Below are positions 16,401-24,160 of a stretch of DNA of 64,000 nucleotides, in pieces. Made by a program: the position numbers and the translations under genes. The notes beneath the pieces are model-generated. The model was not told the origin of the DNA and did not search any database. It worked only from the letters and a program-made list of their open reading frames with translations. How positions within the stretch are numbered: position 1 is the first letter of the stretch; each line of letters opens with the position of its first letter. This stretch comes from Treponema primitia ZAS-2. Its GTDB lineage: Bacteria > Spirochaetota > Spirochaetia > Treponematales > Breznakiellaceae. Where the stretch lies: contig NC_015578.1 of NCBI RefSeq assembly GCF_000214375.1, positions 682,001 through 746,000 of the forward strand. The letters run 5' to 3'.

Positions 16401-18210
16401 GGACCTGCTTGAGGGTTTCCAGATCCGCGGGGGTCATGATGGGATTGAGGACCTTGATGCGCCGGCAATGGGACTCGGTTTCTTCCAGCAGGTTCTTCTG
16501 GGGACCGATGAAACTGGTCAGGGTCATGACCAGGTCCTCCCGGATGGAATCAATGGGCGGGTTGGTCACCTGGGCAAAAACCTGCTTGAAGTAGGTGTAA
16601 ATCCGCTGGCTCCGATCGGAAAAAACCGCCGTGGGGGTATCGGTACCCATGGAGCCTGTGGGTTCCTGGCTGGTTTCCGCCATGACCAGGAGCAGCTTTT
16701 CCCTGTCCTCCCGTGAATAGCCCGCAACCCGTTCCATGTACAGCCGCTTGGCATCGCTTTTCAGCTGGGGGTCTACAAATTTCACCCCCTGCCCTTCCCC
16801 GGTCAGTTCCTGCTGCAGGGTGATGATCTGCCGCTTTACCCAGTCCCCGTAGGGCTTGGACTGGTAGACCTGGCGCTTCACCTCGTCATCCGGGATGATC
16901 CGCCCTTCCAGCAAATCCACCATGAGCAGTTTCCCCGGCCTGAGCCGGCCCTTGTAGACCACCTCTTTGGGGCTAAAGTCCTGGACCCCGGTTTCCGAGG
17001 CCATGACAATAAGATCGTCCTTAGTGATGGTGTACCGGGAAGGCCGCAGCCCGTTCCGGTCCAGGGTCCCCCCCACAAAGCGGCCGTCGCAGAATACCAT
17101 GGAGGCCGGGCCATCCCAGGGCTCCATAATAGCGGCGTGGTATTCATAAAAAGCCTTGAGCTCCTGGGGTATGGGGTTTTTGTCGTTCCAGGATTCGGGG
17201 ATCAGCATCATCAGGGCATGGGGAAGGGTGCGGCCGGACATGATCAACAGTTCTAGGACATTGTCAAAGCTGGCGGAATCGCTCTGGTCCGGCTCGATAA
17301 GGGGGAACAGGTCCTTCAGGGCAGCGCCGAAACGGGGATGGGCAAAGAGAGCCTCCCGGGCAGCCATCCAGAACCGGTTTCCTTTGACCGTATTGATCTC
17401 CCCGTTATGGGAAACAATGCGGAAGGGCTGGGCCAGGGGCCAGTTGGGGAAGGTATTGGTGGAAAACCGGGAATGGACCAGGGCCACTGCGGTCTTTAGC
17501 CCCTCATCTTTAAGTTCCGGGAAGTAATTCTGGAGCTGGGATGACATGAGCATCCCCTTATACACGATAGTCCGGGACGAAAGGGAGGGCATATAGCCCC
17601 GGGCCCCGGCGTTTTCCAGGGCAGGATCCTCCCGAATACGCTTTTCCAGAGATTTTCTGAAAATATAGAGCCGGAATTCCAGGTCCGAGACCCCTTCACC
17701 ATCCCTTTTTGCCCCCTGATCCTGGGAACCCAGGAATATCTGGCGCGTCAGGGGCTCCGCAGCCTGGGCAATGGCGCCTAGTACCCCGGTGTCGGTGGGT
17801 ACATCCCGCCATCCCAGGACCGAAAGGCCCGCCGTCGCAGCAGTTTCGTCGATTAAGCCGAGGATTTTAGCGCCCTTTTCCTCCGCCTTCTTATCCCCTG
17901 CCGGACCGGGAAGAAACACCAGGCCGGTCCCGTAGTTTCCCGCTTCCGGGAGGGCAGGGACAAATTTTTTATAAAAATCATGGGGGATCTGGATCAGCAC
18001 CCCGGAACCGTCACCGGTCTTATTGTCAGCGCTTTCCGCGCCCCGGTGTTCCATCCGTTCCAGGACCTCAAGCCCCCGTTTCAAAATTTCATGGGAAGGT
18101 CGGCCCTTAATATCAGCCACAAACCCTATACCGCAAGAATCATGCTCATCCTCTTCCCGATACAAACCCTTTTGGAGGCGCTGGTCTACCTCTTCTTCGT
18201 GCTGGCCCAT
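13471..18210 (-). CDS. gltB: Glutamate synthase large subunit (GOGAT alpha chain)
   Basis: 1579 residues, the full length of bacterial GltB. The N-terminal amidotransferase domain begins at Cys26 in DSCGIGFVADIKG, so a 25-residue propeptide must be removed to expose the nucleophile. The central and FMN-binding synthase domains follow (GEGGESPERF, DGGTGASPQSSI), with the 3Fe-4S ligands in CVMMRKCHENTCPMG, and the C-terminal GXGXG beta-helix (GLSGGRIVVAPP, TSGELYAAGVAGERF). It hydrolyses glutamine and channels ammonia to 2-oxoglutarate. Start ATG has AAGGAG 6 nt upstream. One copy of the dispersed 11-mer is present. With hcp next door, this is a nitrogen-assimilation neighbourhood. Confidence 0.97.
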   Translation of the reverse strand: MGQHEEEVDQRLQKGLYREEDEHDSCGIGFVADIKGRPSHEILKRGLEVLERMEHRGAESADNKTGDGSGVLIQIPHDFYKKFVPALPEAGNYGTGLVFLPGPAGDKKAEEKGAKILGLIDETAATAGLSVLGWRDVPTDTGVLGAIAQAAEPLTRQIFLGSQDQGAKRDGEGVSDLEFRLYIFRKSLEKRIREDPALENAGARGYMPSLSSRTIVYKGMLMSSQLQNYFPELKDEGLKTAVALVHSRFSTNTFPNWPLAQPFRIVSHNGEINTVKGNRFWMAAREALFAHPRFGAALKDLFPLIEPDQSDSASFDNVLELLIMSGRTLPHALMMLIPESWNDKNPIPQELKAFYEYHAAIMEPWDGPASMVFCDGRFVGGTLDRNGLRPSRYTITKDDLIVMASETGVQDFSPKEVVYKGRLRPGKLLMVDLLEGRIIPDDEVKRQVYQSKPYGDWVKRQIITLQQELTGEGQGVKFVDPQLKSDAKRLYMERVAGYSREDREKLLLVMAETSQEPTGSMGTDTPTAVFSDRSQRIYTYFKQVFAQVTNPPIDSIREDLVMTLTSFIGPQKNLLEETESHCRRIKVLNPIMTPADLETLKQVHPVDFKSRILDATFEVKNSELETGKVSRQLLKPALDNLIAEAIKAVKDGVSLLILSDRGALSPEAVPSGAAKTGRCAIPALLAVGAVHHGLIRAGQRMHLSIISESMEPREPMHFALLFGYGADLVVPYGALASLAAISAGPDGKRAGSFPEAKKHYIKGLNKAMLKVMSKMGTSTLRSYRGSQIFEAIGLGPEVIDTCFRGTPSRIGGAGFAELEGEVLDHYREARKAFIKTGDWPQGVDYLLNGDGQYRWRKFGEKHAWNPESIYLLQWATRTGDYKKFKEFSTLTNKLNQSPHVIRGLLDFAAPGTVKDGPAAPVPLEEVESVETLMRRFTTGAMSFGSISREAHETVARAMNSIHGRSNSGEGGESPERFAVRSDGSWLRSAIKQVASARFGVTSEYLANAEEIQIKIAQGAKPGEGGQLPGHKVDAMIAKVRHSTAGVTLISPPPHHDIYSIEDLAELIFDLKNANPQARISVKLVSESGVGTVAAGVAKAHADNILISGYDGGTGASPQSSIRHAGLPWELGLSETNQVLVKNGLRGRVRLMTDGQLKTGRDVVIAGMLGAEEFGFGTSTLINMGCVMMRKCHENTCPMGVATQDPELRKRFTGKPEYLINFFRFIAEEVREIMASVGIRKFDDLVGRADLLVERKSGKAKSAGVDLSALLYKPEGPAFIPGGQERRCVQDQVHNIGKVLDRQLIEKCFSALDKKIPAALSLPVRNTDRAVGAMLSYEVSKRFGGQGLPENFVTVDFTGSAGQSFGAFLAKGITFRLAGDSNDYLGKGLSGGRIVVAPPPGSTFETSENIIIGNTVLYGATSGELYAAGVAGERFCVRNSGATAVVEGAGDHAAEYMTGGRLIVLGTVGRNFGAGMSGGIAYVLDRKGDFEYFLNKGMVELSGLDNEEDESFVKQHIEQHIYWTGSAYAKNILDNWAEYKPKFVKVLPVEYKMALQQMKLAELDRKLYDIREREEISERV
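16214..16225 (+). repeat. Dispersed 12-mer in gltB
   Basis: GGGGACAGAGCT, read from gltB as GALSPE in a loop; a partial copy (GGGACAGCT) lies just before it at 16202-16210. Confidence 0.7.
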
Positions 18211-18783
18211 AATGGCTCCTTAACATAAGCGATTCCTATAGTTATACAAAATTGAGGATTATTATGCAATAATGGGGGATAAGGCGTTATGTCAGGCTTG
18301 GGACGCTCATACCGGAGGGGGCGGGCGAATCCCCCTCCCCCTAACCTGTGGAGTCTGCCTACGGAGCCCGGTAGGTCTCCTCCGGCAGGGAAAGGGGGCT
18401 TGACGCATTATCCCAAATAGCGGCCTTTATTGAGCCCCACGCCAGGCGACATTTATTCAGGTAACAACCTGGCGGTTGCATTTCCAGGCGTCCAGAGACG
18501 GGGGAGGGGGATTCGCCCGCCCCCTCCGGCCTGGTGTGCCAGTAAGAGCATAACGACTTTTCCCCTGAGGGGGGACCGGGGGGTGGGATAGGGCATAACG
18601 GCTTTTCCTTGGGAAGGGGAGCTGGGGGCGGGAGATTCGGCGGTTTGGCATCATCAATCTTCTTTTTCTAAAAACTAACCGGGTTTTTAGAAATGCCCTT
18701 TATGAGAAAAACATAGAGTTCACAGAGAACCTATTTTTCTTTCGTTCATCTGCGTTCTCTGTGTTTTTCTTTGCTTGGAATTA
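18211..18783. other. 573-bp intergenic region between gltB and hcp
   Basis: I see no credible gene here. It holds the 30-bp inverted-repeat element (18312-18529) and a direct duplication of GCATAACG(A/G)CTTTTCC followed by G-rich runs (about 18549 and 18594). Near the hcp end there is an inverted pair CACAGAGAAC / GTTCTCTGTG (about 18720-18762), which could end hcp transcription. Confidence 0.6.
18312..18529. repeat. 218-bp element with perfect 30-bp terminal inverted repeats
   Basis: The 30 bp at 18312-18341 (begins CCGGAGGGGGCGGGCGAATC) are an exact reverse complement of 18500-18529. The 158-bp interior has its own nested inverted repeats, for example CGCCAGG / CCTGGCG. There is no open reading frame worth calling and no obvious target-site duplication. 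MITE-like, or a strongly structured RNA or transcription barrier. Confidence 0.7.
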
Positions 18784-20349
18784 TTACTTGGCTAGTATCT
18801 TTGCTAGATCCGCCTCGGGGGTGCTGATGGGGGTGATGGCGAATTTTTCGACCAGGAAGTTCAGCACAGTGGGCGAAACAAAGGCCGGCAGGCTGGGACC
18901 TAAGTATATGTTTTGGATACCCAGGTACAGAAGGGTGAGCAGGATGCTTACTGCCTTTTGTTCATACCAGGAAAGAACCATGGTCAGGGGCAGATCATTT
19001 ACCCCGCACTTAAAGGCGTCGGCTAATGCAATAGCCACCTGTATGGCCGAGTAGGCGTCGTTGCACTGACCCATGTCCATGATTCGCGGGAGGCCGCCGA
19101 TTTCTCCGATATCAAGGTCGTTGAAGCGGTACTTGCCGCAGGCCAGGGTTAGGATAATTGAGTCCTTGGGGGATTGCTTCACAAAATCTGTATAGTAATT
19201 ACGCCCCGTCTTTGCGCCGTCACATCCGCCTACCAGGAAGAAGTGCTTGATCGCCCCGGCTTTGACCGCATTGACAACCGTTTCTGCCGCAGCAAGAACA
19301 GTGTTTCTGGCGAAACCGGTGGTCACTTCTTTACCGCCGTTGATGCCGGTCATGGGGTGGTCCTCCTTATACCCACCCAGTTCCAGGGCCTTGTTGATTA
19401 CTGCGGAAAAATCCTTTGGCTCACCAATGTAAACCATGCCGGGATAGGCGACTTCCCCGGTGGTGAACACCCGGTCACTATAACTGTCCTTAACCGGCAT
19501 GAGGCAATTGGTGGTGAAAAGAATTGGCCCGGGAAGCCCATCGAATTCCTGCTGTTGGTTTTGCCAGGCGGTTCCGAAATTGCCCTTGAGCTGGGGATAG
19601 GCTCTGAGGGCCGGGTAGGCGTGGGCAGGTAACATTTCACCGTGGGTATAGATATTAATGCCCTTGTCCCTGGTCTGATCCAGGAGTAATTTGAGGTCCC
19701 GGAGGTCGTGGCCGCTTATGACGATGAAGGGTCCTTTTTCCACAGTTAAACTAACTTTTGCCGGGGCTGGGTGTCCATAGCTTTCGGTATTGGCTTTGTC
19801 CAGGATTTCCATGCACTTGAGGTTGATCTTCCCGGTTTCCATGACCAGGGGCAAAAGTTCATCCATGCCGTACTGTTCTTCACTCAGTGCATTAAGGGCG
19901 GTATAAAAGAAATCCGTCACTGTTTGGTCCGTGTAGCCTAAGACCATCCCATGGTAGGCATAGGCGGCTATACCCCGTACCCCAAAGAGTAAAAGTGACT
20001 TGAGGGAACGGATGTCCTCATGGGCCTGCCAGATTTTTTCCATGTCAAAGTCCTCACACTGTGCGGCCTCAGCAAAAATGGCGGCCCGTTCAGCCCGGGC
20101 AATTTCAATTTTTTTGGCAATAGCAGCATTGTCAAAATCCACATTGGTCATAGTGGTGAAGAGACCTTCAACAATAATCCTATCCGTGTTTTTTGTTTTT
20201 CCCTTTCTTGAGGCTACTTTAGCCAGAATGATAAGGGCGCCGGTCAACTGGTCCTGTAAAAGGGCGGTATCGTCCTTTTTTCCGCAGACCCCCGCCTTTC
20301 CTGCACAGCCTTTGCCGGCTGCCGTTTGCTCGCATTGAAAACAAAACAT
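18784..20349 (-). CDS. hcp: Hydroxylamine reductase (hybrid cluster protein)
   Basis: 521 residues. The N-terminus MFCFQCEQTAAGKGC...GVCG carries the four cysteines of the 4Fe-4S cluster; the hybrid cluster ligands are in the C-terminal half (GGCDGAKTGRNYYT, ACGKYRF, MGQCNDAYSA). Hcp reduces hydroxylamine to ammonia and is also linked to nitric oxide detoxification and S-nitrosylation in anaerobes. AGGAGG lies 6 nt before the ATG. Neighbouring gltBD could capture the ammonia formed (inference). A palindrome upstream may be its regulatory site. Confidence 0.95.
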   Translation of the reverse strand: MFCFQCEQTAAGKGCAGKAGVCGKKDDTALLQDQLTGALIILAKVASRKGKTKNTDRIIVEGLFTTMTNVDFDNAAIAKKIEIARAERAAIFAEAAQCEDFDMEKIWQAHEDIRSLKSLLLFGVRGIAAYAYHGMVLGYTDQTVTDFFYTALNALSEEQYGMDELLPLVMETGKINLKCMEILDKANTESYGHPAPAKVSLTVEKGPFIVISGHDLRDLKLLLDQTRDKGINIYTHGEMLPAHAYPALRAYPQLKGNFGTAWQNQQQEFDGLPGPILFTTNCLMPVKDSYSDRVFTTGEVAYPGMVYIGEPKDFSAVINKALELGGYKEDHPMTGINGGKEVTTGFARNTVLAAAETVVNAVKAGAIKHFFLVGGCDGAKTGRNYYTDFVKQSPKDSIILTLACGKYRFNDLDIGEIGGLPRIMDMGQCNDAYSAIQVAIALADAFKCGVNDLPLTMVLSWYEQKAVSILLTLLYLGIQNIYLGPSLPAFVSPTVLNFLVEKFAITPISTPEADLAKILAK

Positions 20350-20409
20350 ACTATCCTCCTATGGACTTAATGGATTATGTAAATATAGCCGCCCTGGGTG
20401 GAGAAATAT

Positions 20410-20423
20410 GTTGTATTTACAAC
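20410..20423. promoter_or_regulatory. Palindrome upstream of hcp
   Basis: GTTGTA-TT-TACAAC, a perfect 14-bp palindrome 61 bp upstream of the hcp start. Its position and two-fold symmetry fit a Crp/Fnr-family or other dimeric redox regulator, but no regulator gene is nearby. Confidence 0.4.
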
Positions 20424-20581
20424 GGAATGGAGAAAAAATGCAAAAAACAGGGGGAATAACCACGAAGGACACCAAGGAACACAAAGGGGCAATTCCAAAC
20501 AGCCATCTTTTCTCTTCCTCTGTGATCTCTGTGTGCTTCCCTCTGCGTCTCTGTGGTAAATCTTCTATATCAATAATTTAT

Positions 20582-21439
20582 TTACTTCCAGTTTTTTATC
20601 AGGACCTCGTTTACGGCGCCTCTGCCGCCTGAATCAGCATTAATTAACCGCCTTGCCGATACGGGTATAATCTCAAAGTACCCATGGGCATACAGGCCCC
20701 GGATAAATTCGGTATCCGAATTGCTCAATAGGCATTTCACCCCCCGCTCGGCCATGGTAATCATAACATTGCGGAGCCGTTCCTGTTCCGTCTCAAGAAA
20801 CCCATCAGCCTGGTATCCTGTGAAGCTGGTTTTATCAAGCCGGTGATAGGGCGGGTCAAAATATATAAAGGAGTTTGTATCGGCATTGGTAACGGCTTGT
20901 TCAAAGTCAGTATTAAGGATGGTAATGTCATTGCTGTTAAGATAGTTGCCAATTTGGCGTAATAGGGTTTCATCATAGATTGCAGGATTTTTGTTTTTTC
21001 CATGGGGCACATTGAAAAGACCCTGAGAATTGACGCGATACAGGCCGTTAAAACAGGTTTTGTTCAAAAATATTAAACGGGCAGCCTTTTCGGTGTCGGT
21101 CAATTTGTTAAATTCATCGGTATTCCGGTCAAGGTTTCTGATTTTATAATAATATTCCTTGTCGTTATTCTCTCTATGGGTTCTTAATAGTTCAATGAGC
21201 TGTTCAATGTTTTCTTTTATTGCCCTGTAGGTTAAAATTAACTGGGCGTTAAAATCGTTAATGATTGCCCTTTTGGGTTGTAATTCAAAAAACAGAGCCC
21301 CGGCGCCGATGAAGGGTTCGTAATAAGTATACTTATCTATATTTCCGGGGAGATGGTTTTTTATTTCAGCCAGCAATTGCCTTTTGCCCCCCGCCCATTT
21401 TAGATAGGGTTTAAGGGTTATTTTTTCGTCTTTGTTCAA
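20582..21439 (-). CDS. D12-class DNA adenine N6-methyltransferase (Dam-like)
   Basis: 285 residues. Motif I is FLKWAGGKRQLL-like (YLKWAGGKRQLLAEI), the S-adenosylmethionine-binding YYEPFIGAGALF follows, and the catalytic motif IV is IYFDPPYHRL. This is the Dam/DpnIIA group, which usually methylates A in GATC-like sites. No restriction endonuclease gene is adjacent. The TTG start lies inside the end of the HEPN gene (29-bp overlap), implying translational coupling with the MNT-HEPN pair. The gene is AT-rich relative to its surroundings, suggesting acquisition together with that pair. Confidence 0.88.
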   Translation of the reverse strand: MNKDEKITLKPYLKWAGGKRQLLAEIKNHLPGNIDKYTYYEPFIGAGALFFELQPKRAIINDFNAQLILTYRAIKENIEQLIELLRTHRENNDKEYYYKIRNLDRNTDEFNKLTDTEKAARLIFLNKTCFNGLYRVNSQGLFNVPHGKNKNPAIYDETLLRQIGNYLNSNDITILNTDFEQAVTNADTNSFIYFDPPYHRLDKTSFTGYQADGFLETEQERLRNVMITMAERGVKCLLSNSDTEFIRGLYAHGYFEIIPVSARRLINADSGGRGAVNEVLIKNWK

Positions 21440-21854
21440 AAACTTTTTCCGTATTTTGATTTTGGATTATTTGTTCTAATTTTTTCAATGCTTCCAAATT
21501 AATTATGTTTTCCAATGCTTTGAAAGACAAGTTTACATCATTGCTATTTGCTTCAATTCCATCAGGATATCTTATGTTGTTATTAAATTTGTTCAATAAA
21601 CTGCACTCGTCCTTTATATCGTTAAAACAATTATCGTATTGTAAACACAAATTATTTAAATATGGTAAATTATGCGTATTTTCAATTTCATGATCATTGT
21701 ATACTAAATATCCCTTTAAATATTTTTCTGTGGCCTGTGAGCATAAGTAGCATATAATTTCATTATGTTTTTTTAACGCACTATTCAATATTTTTGCAGC
21801 ATCATAATCTTCGGCTGCCTTATAAAACCATTGGATTGTATCTTTAAGATTCAT
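21411..21854 (-). CDS. HEPN-domain protein (toxin-like partner of MNT)
   Basis: 147 residues, helical. The segment CSQATEKYLKGYLVYNDHEI with H in NTHNL and the late NNIRYPDG match the HEPN nucleotide-binding/RNase family of the kind paired with MNT nucleotidyltransferases. The conserved RxxxxH of RNase HEPNs is not obvious; the R of NIRYP may take part. Overlaps MNT by 11 bp and Dam by 29 bp. Strongly AT-rich. In known HEPN-MNT modules the MNT protein AMPylates and silences the HEPN toxin. Confidence 0.8.
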   Translation of the reverse strand: MNLKDTIQWFYKAAEDYDAAKILNSALKKHNEIICYLCSQATEKYLKGYLVYNDHEIENTHNLPYLNNLCLQYDNCFNDIKDECSLLNKFNNNIRYPDGIEANSNDVNLSFKALENIINLEALKKLEQIIQNQNTEKVFEQRRKNNP

Positions 21855-22167
21855 AAATTATTTTTCCTTTATTATAAATAGTATTCTCAAGAATGTAGTC
21901 ATTTTTTCTTGAATTAAAAATATTTTCATTTACTAGTAATAAATCAATAAAAAAAATATTCTTGTCGCTTAATTCCCTTATTATTTTTGCATATATTTCT
22001 GTGGTGTTTTTGTATTTGTCGGGTAATACTGTATATATGTCTATATCGCTGTCTTCATTTGGTTTTCCATAGGCATAGGATCCAAAAAGATAAATGGATT
22101 TTGCGTCAATATTATTTAAAATTGTTTCTTTTATCAATTGTATGTCTTTATCAAAATTTATTTTCAT
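21844..22167 (-). CDS. MNT-type nucleotidyltransferase (antitoxin-like)
   Basis: 107 residues from the second ATG (22167), which leaves 8 nt to AGGAG; an ATG two codons earlier is too close to it. The minimal nucleotidyltransferase core is clear: IYLFGSYAYGKPNEDSDIDI gives GS...D.D, and FFIDLLLVNE gives the third acidic position. In HEPN-MNT systems this enzyme adds AMP groups to the HEPN partner. It starts 25 bp after the aldo/keto reductase stop and overlaps the HEPN gene. Confidence 0.85.
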   Translation of the reverse strand: MKINFDKDIQLIKETILNNIDAKSIYLFGSYAYGKPNEDSDIDIYTVLPDKYKNTTEIYAKIIRELSDKNIFFIDLLLVNENIFNSRKNDYILENTIYNKGKIIYES

Positions 22168-22192
22168 GGTCATATCTCCTTGTATTTTGCTG

Positions 22193-23353
22193 TCAGCCTA
22201 AGAACTGTCGGGCTATGGATAAGCCCAGGCGGACAGGCAATGGTTCCATGCGGCGGGCTACTTGTTTAAGCGCCTTGCGAATCGGCAAATGTTGGGGGCA
22301 GTGGCTTTCGCATTTGCCGCATTCAACACAAAGCCTCGGGCTATGGGGCTTTTTACTCACCGCTGCAGTACTGGTAAGAAATTGCTGCATCCCGATTGTA
22401 AAATTTTGGGCAAAGCTGGCATTATAGGCGGCAAAACAGCCGGGGATATTTATGCCCTTGGGACAGGGCATACAGTAATTGCACCCTGTACAGTGAATTT
22501 TGTATGCCCGGTTAAACAGTCCAATCACTTCGGTATACACTGCCAATTCCGCATCGGTTAAAGGGCGGGCATTCTCAGCGGAGCGAAGATTGTCTTCCAT
22601 TTGCGCAGTAGTATTCATGCCGCTTAACACGCAGCTTACTTCGCTCTGGTTCCAGAGCCAGCGGAATCCCCATGCTGCGGGGGAAAGGGTGGGGTCGGTT
22701 TTTGAAAACAGGGCGGCCGCTTCCTTTGGCAATCCTGCGGCAAGTTTTCCCCCGAGCAGGGGCTCCATGATCATAACCGGTATTCCCTTTGCTGCGGCCG
22801 CTTTTAGCCCTTCCTTGCCGGCCTGATAATTCTCGTTGGAATAATTGTATTGTATCTGGCAGAAATCCCATGGATAGGCATTGAGTATCTTCAGGAATTC
22901 TACCGAGGAACCGTGAAATGAAAATCCCGCCTGGCGTATTTTTCCTGCCCGCTTTTTTTCGGCTATCCATTGTTCTATTCCCCATTCACGAAACTGTTCC
23001 CATTGGGCGGAGTCGGTTATCATGTGCATTAGATAATAGTCTATGTAATCAGTTTGAAGGCGTTCAAGTTCCTTGTTAAAAAATTTGTCAAAATCATCGG
23101 GACCTTTGCACACGATCAAGGGTAATTTTGTGGCGATAAAAACGGATGTGCGTTTTTTGTGCTTCCCAAGAATTGTCCCCAAGGTTTCCTCGCTATTTGG
23201 GTATATATACGCGGTGTCAAAATAATTTACCCCCCCGTCAATCGCCGCCAGGATCATCCGTTCTGTTTCGGCCATATTCCGTGAAAACCGCATGCATCCA
23301 AGCCCCAGTATTGACAGCTTATTTCCTGAAACTTTATCTTCCCGGTATTGCAT
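22193..23353 (-). CDS. Aldo/keto reductase with C-terminal ferredoxin-like domain
   Basis: 386 residues. Residues 1-275 form the aldo/keto reductase TIM barrel (LGLGCMRFSRN, the catalytic Asp/Tyr in NYFDTAYIYPNSEE, Lys in IATKLPL, His in YYLMHMI). The C-terminal 100 residues bear two cysteine clusters, CTGCNYCMPCPKGINI and CVECGKCESHCPQHLPI, which look like 4Fe-4S sites. This COG1453-type fusion is frequent in anaerobes and probably couples NAD(P)H and ferredoxin-level electrons; its substrate is unknown. Ribosome-binding site AGGAG lies a few bases upstream. Confidence 0.88.
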   Translation of the reverse strand: MQYREDKVSGNKLSILGLGCMRFSRNMAETERMILAAIDGGVNYFDTAYIYPNSEETLGTILGKHKKRTSVFIATKLPLIVCKGPDDFDKFFNKELERLQTDYIDYYLMHMITDSAQWEQFREWGIEQWIAEKKRAGKIRQAGFSFHGSSVEFLKILNAYPWDFCQIQYNYSNENYQAGKEGLKAAAAKGIPVMIMEPLLGGKLAAGLPKEAAALFSKTDPTLSPAAWGFRWLWNQSEVSCVLSGMNTTAQMEDNLRSAENARPLTDAELAVYTEVIGLFNRAYKIHCTGCNYCMPCPKGINIPGCFAAYNASFAQNFTIGMQQFLTSTAAVSKKPHSPRLCVECGKCESHCPQHLPIRKALKQVARRMEPLPVRLGLSIARQFLG

Positions 23354-23392
23354 ATAGGATCTCCTGTTTTTCGGTTTTTTCCACCAGGTTCC

Positions 23393-24082
23393 TCACCGTC
23401 CCAGAAAAGACAGCTTGCCGCCGAATTTGTGCCACTTGCCTGAGTCCCGTTTGTTTCCCTCTTCAATAATGTTAAAGATAAAGGTACCGAGGGCGTTGTC
23501 CTCCCCGGCTTCGGAGGCGGAAAAACCGTAGACTTGGTAGGGTTCGTTCCGGGAGGAATCCATGAGCCCCTGAGCGAAGGCGCGGAAGGATGCGGCCACC
23601 GGGGGGCCGATAAGATCAACCGGATCATCCCTGCCGCCCCCTGAGCCGATGTCCGCCAGTACCAGTGCCAGGGCACCCGCCCCATGGGCCTTGAAAACTG
23701 TAGCCAGTTCCTTTACCAGAAAAAACCAGCCTTTGATATAATCGTTGATGATGATCTCCAGGTTGGCAGGGTTCAGGTTTTCTGCGCTCTTCCGCACCGC
23801 CGGGGGTGTGCAGACCAGGATGGCTTCACTAAGCTGTCCCAGCCGGTTTTCCGCCCCAAGCACCATGGTACGTGCCGAGACGGGGCTGCCGGGGTTCCAG
23901 TCCAAGGGGATGGGGCCGGTCCCTTCAGGCGCCTTCGCCGAGGCAGGCCTGTTTTCCAGCGGGTAGGGCAGGCGGTTAGGGATAATGGCCGCTACAAAGC
24001 GATCCACCCGCCGCCCCGTCTCGGAGGCAATTGCGGCGGAAAGGGTGGATTCGTTTCCGGCGATGAGAATTCCTCTGGTCAT
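23393..24082 (-). CDS. SDR-like protein of unknown function
   Basis: 229 residues. The overall run, an N-terminal hydrophobic strand ILIAGNES, mid-protein AILVCTPP and later KGWFFLVKELATVFKAHGAG then LALVLADIG, resembles a Rossmann-fold short-chain dehydrogenase. However, the glycine-rich TGxxxGxG motif and the YxxxK active site are not recognisable, so catalysis as an SDR is doubtful. It lies between the aldo/keto reductase and the symporter, on the same strand as both. I do not recognise a named family. Confidence 0.55.
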   Translation of the reverse strand: MTRGILIAGNESTLSAAIASETGRRVDRFVAAIIPNRLPYPLENRPASAKAPEGTGPIPLDWNPGSPVSARTMVLGAENRLGQLSEAILVCTPPAVRKSAENLNPANLEIIINDYIKGWFFLVKELATVFKAHGAGALALVLADIGSGGGRDDPVDLIGPPVAASFRAFAQGLMDSSRNEPYQVYGFSASEAGEDNALGTFIFNIIEEGNKRDSGKWHKFGGKLSFLGR

Positions 24083-24160
24083 CGGCTAATTACTCCTCAC
24101 ACCCATTCTACCGCATTAAAACCACGAATGACAGGGCACCGGGCATTGCTAGAAAAGCCC

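Noticed and set aside
18457-18657. 66-codon minus-strand frame with repeated KSRYAL
   Set aside because: Lies over the inverted-repeat element and a local duplication; low-complexity and no ribosome-binding site.
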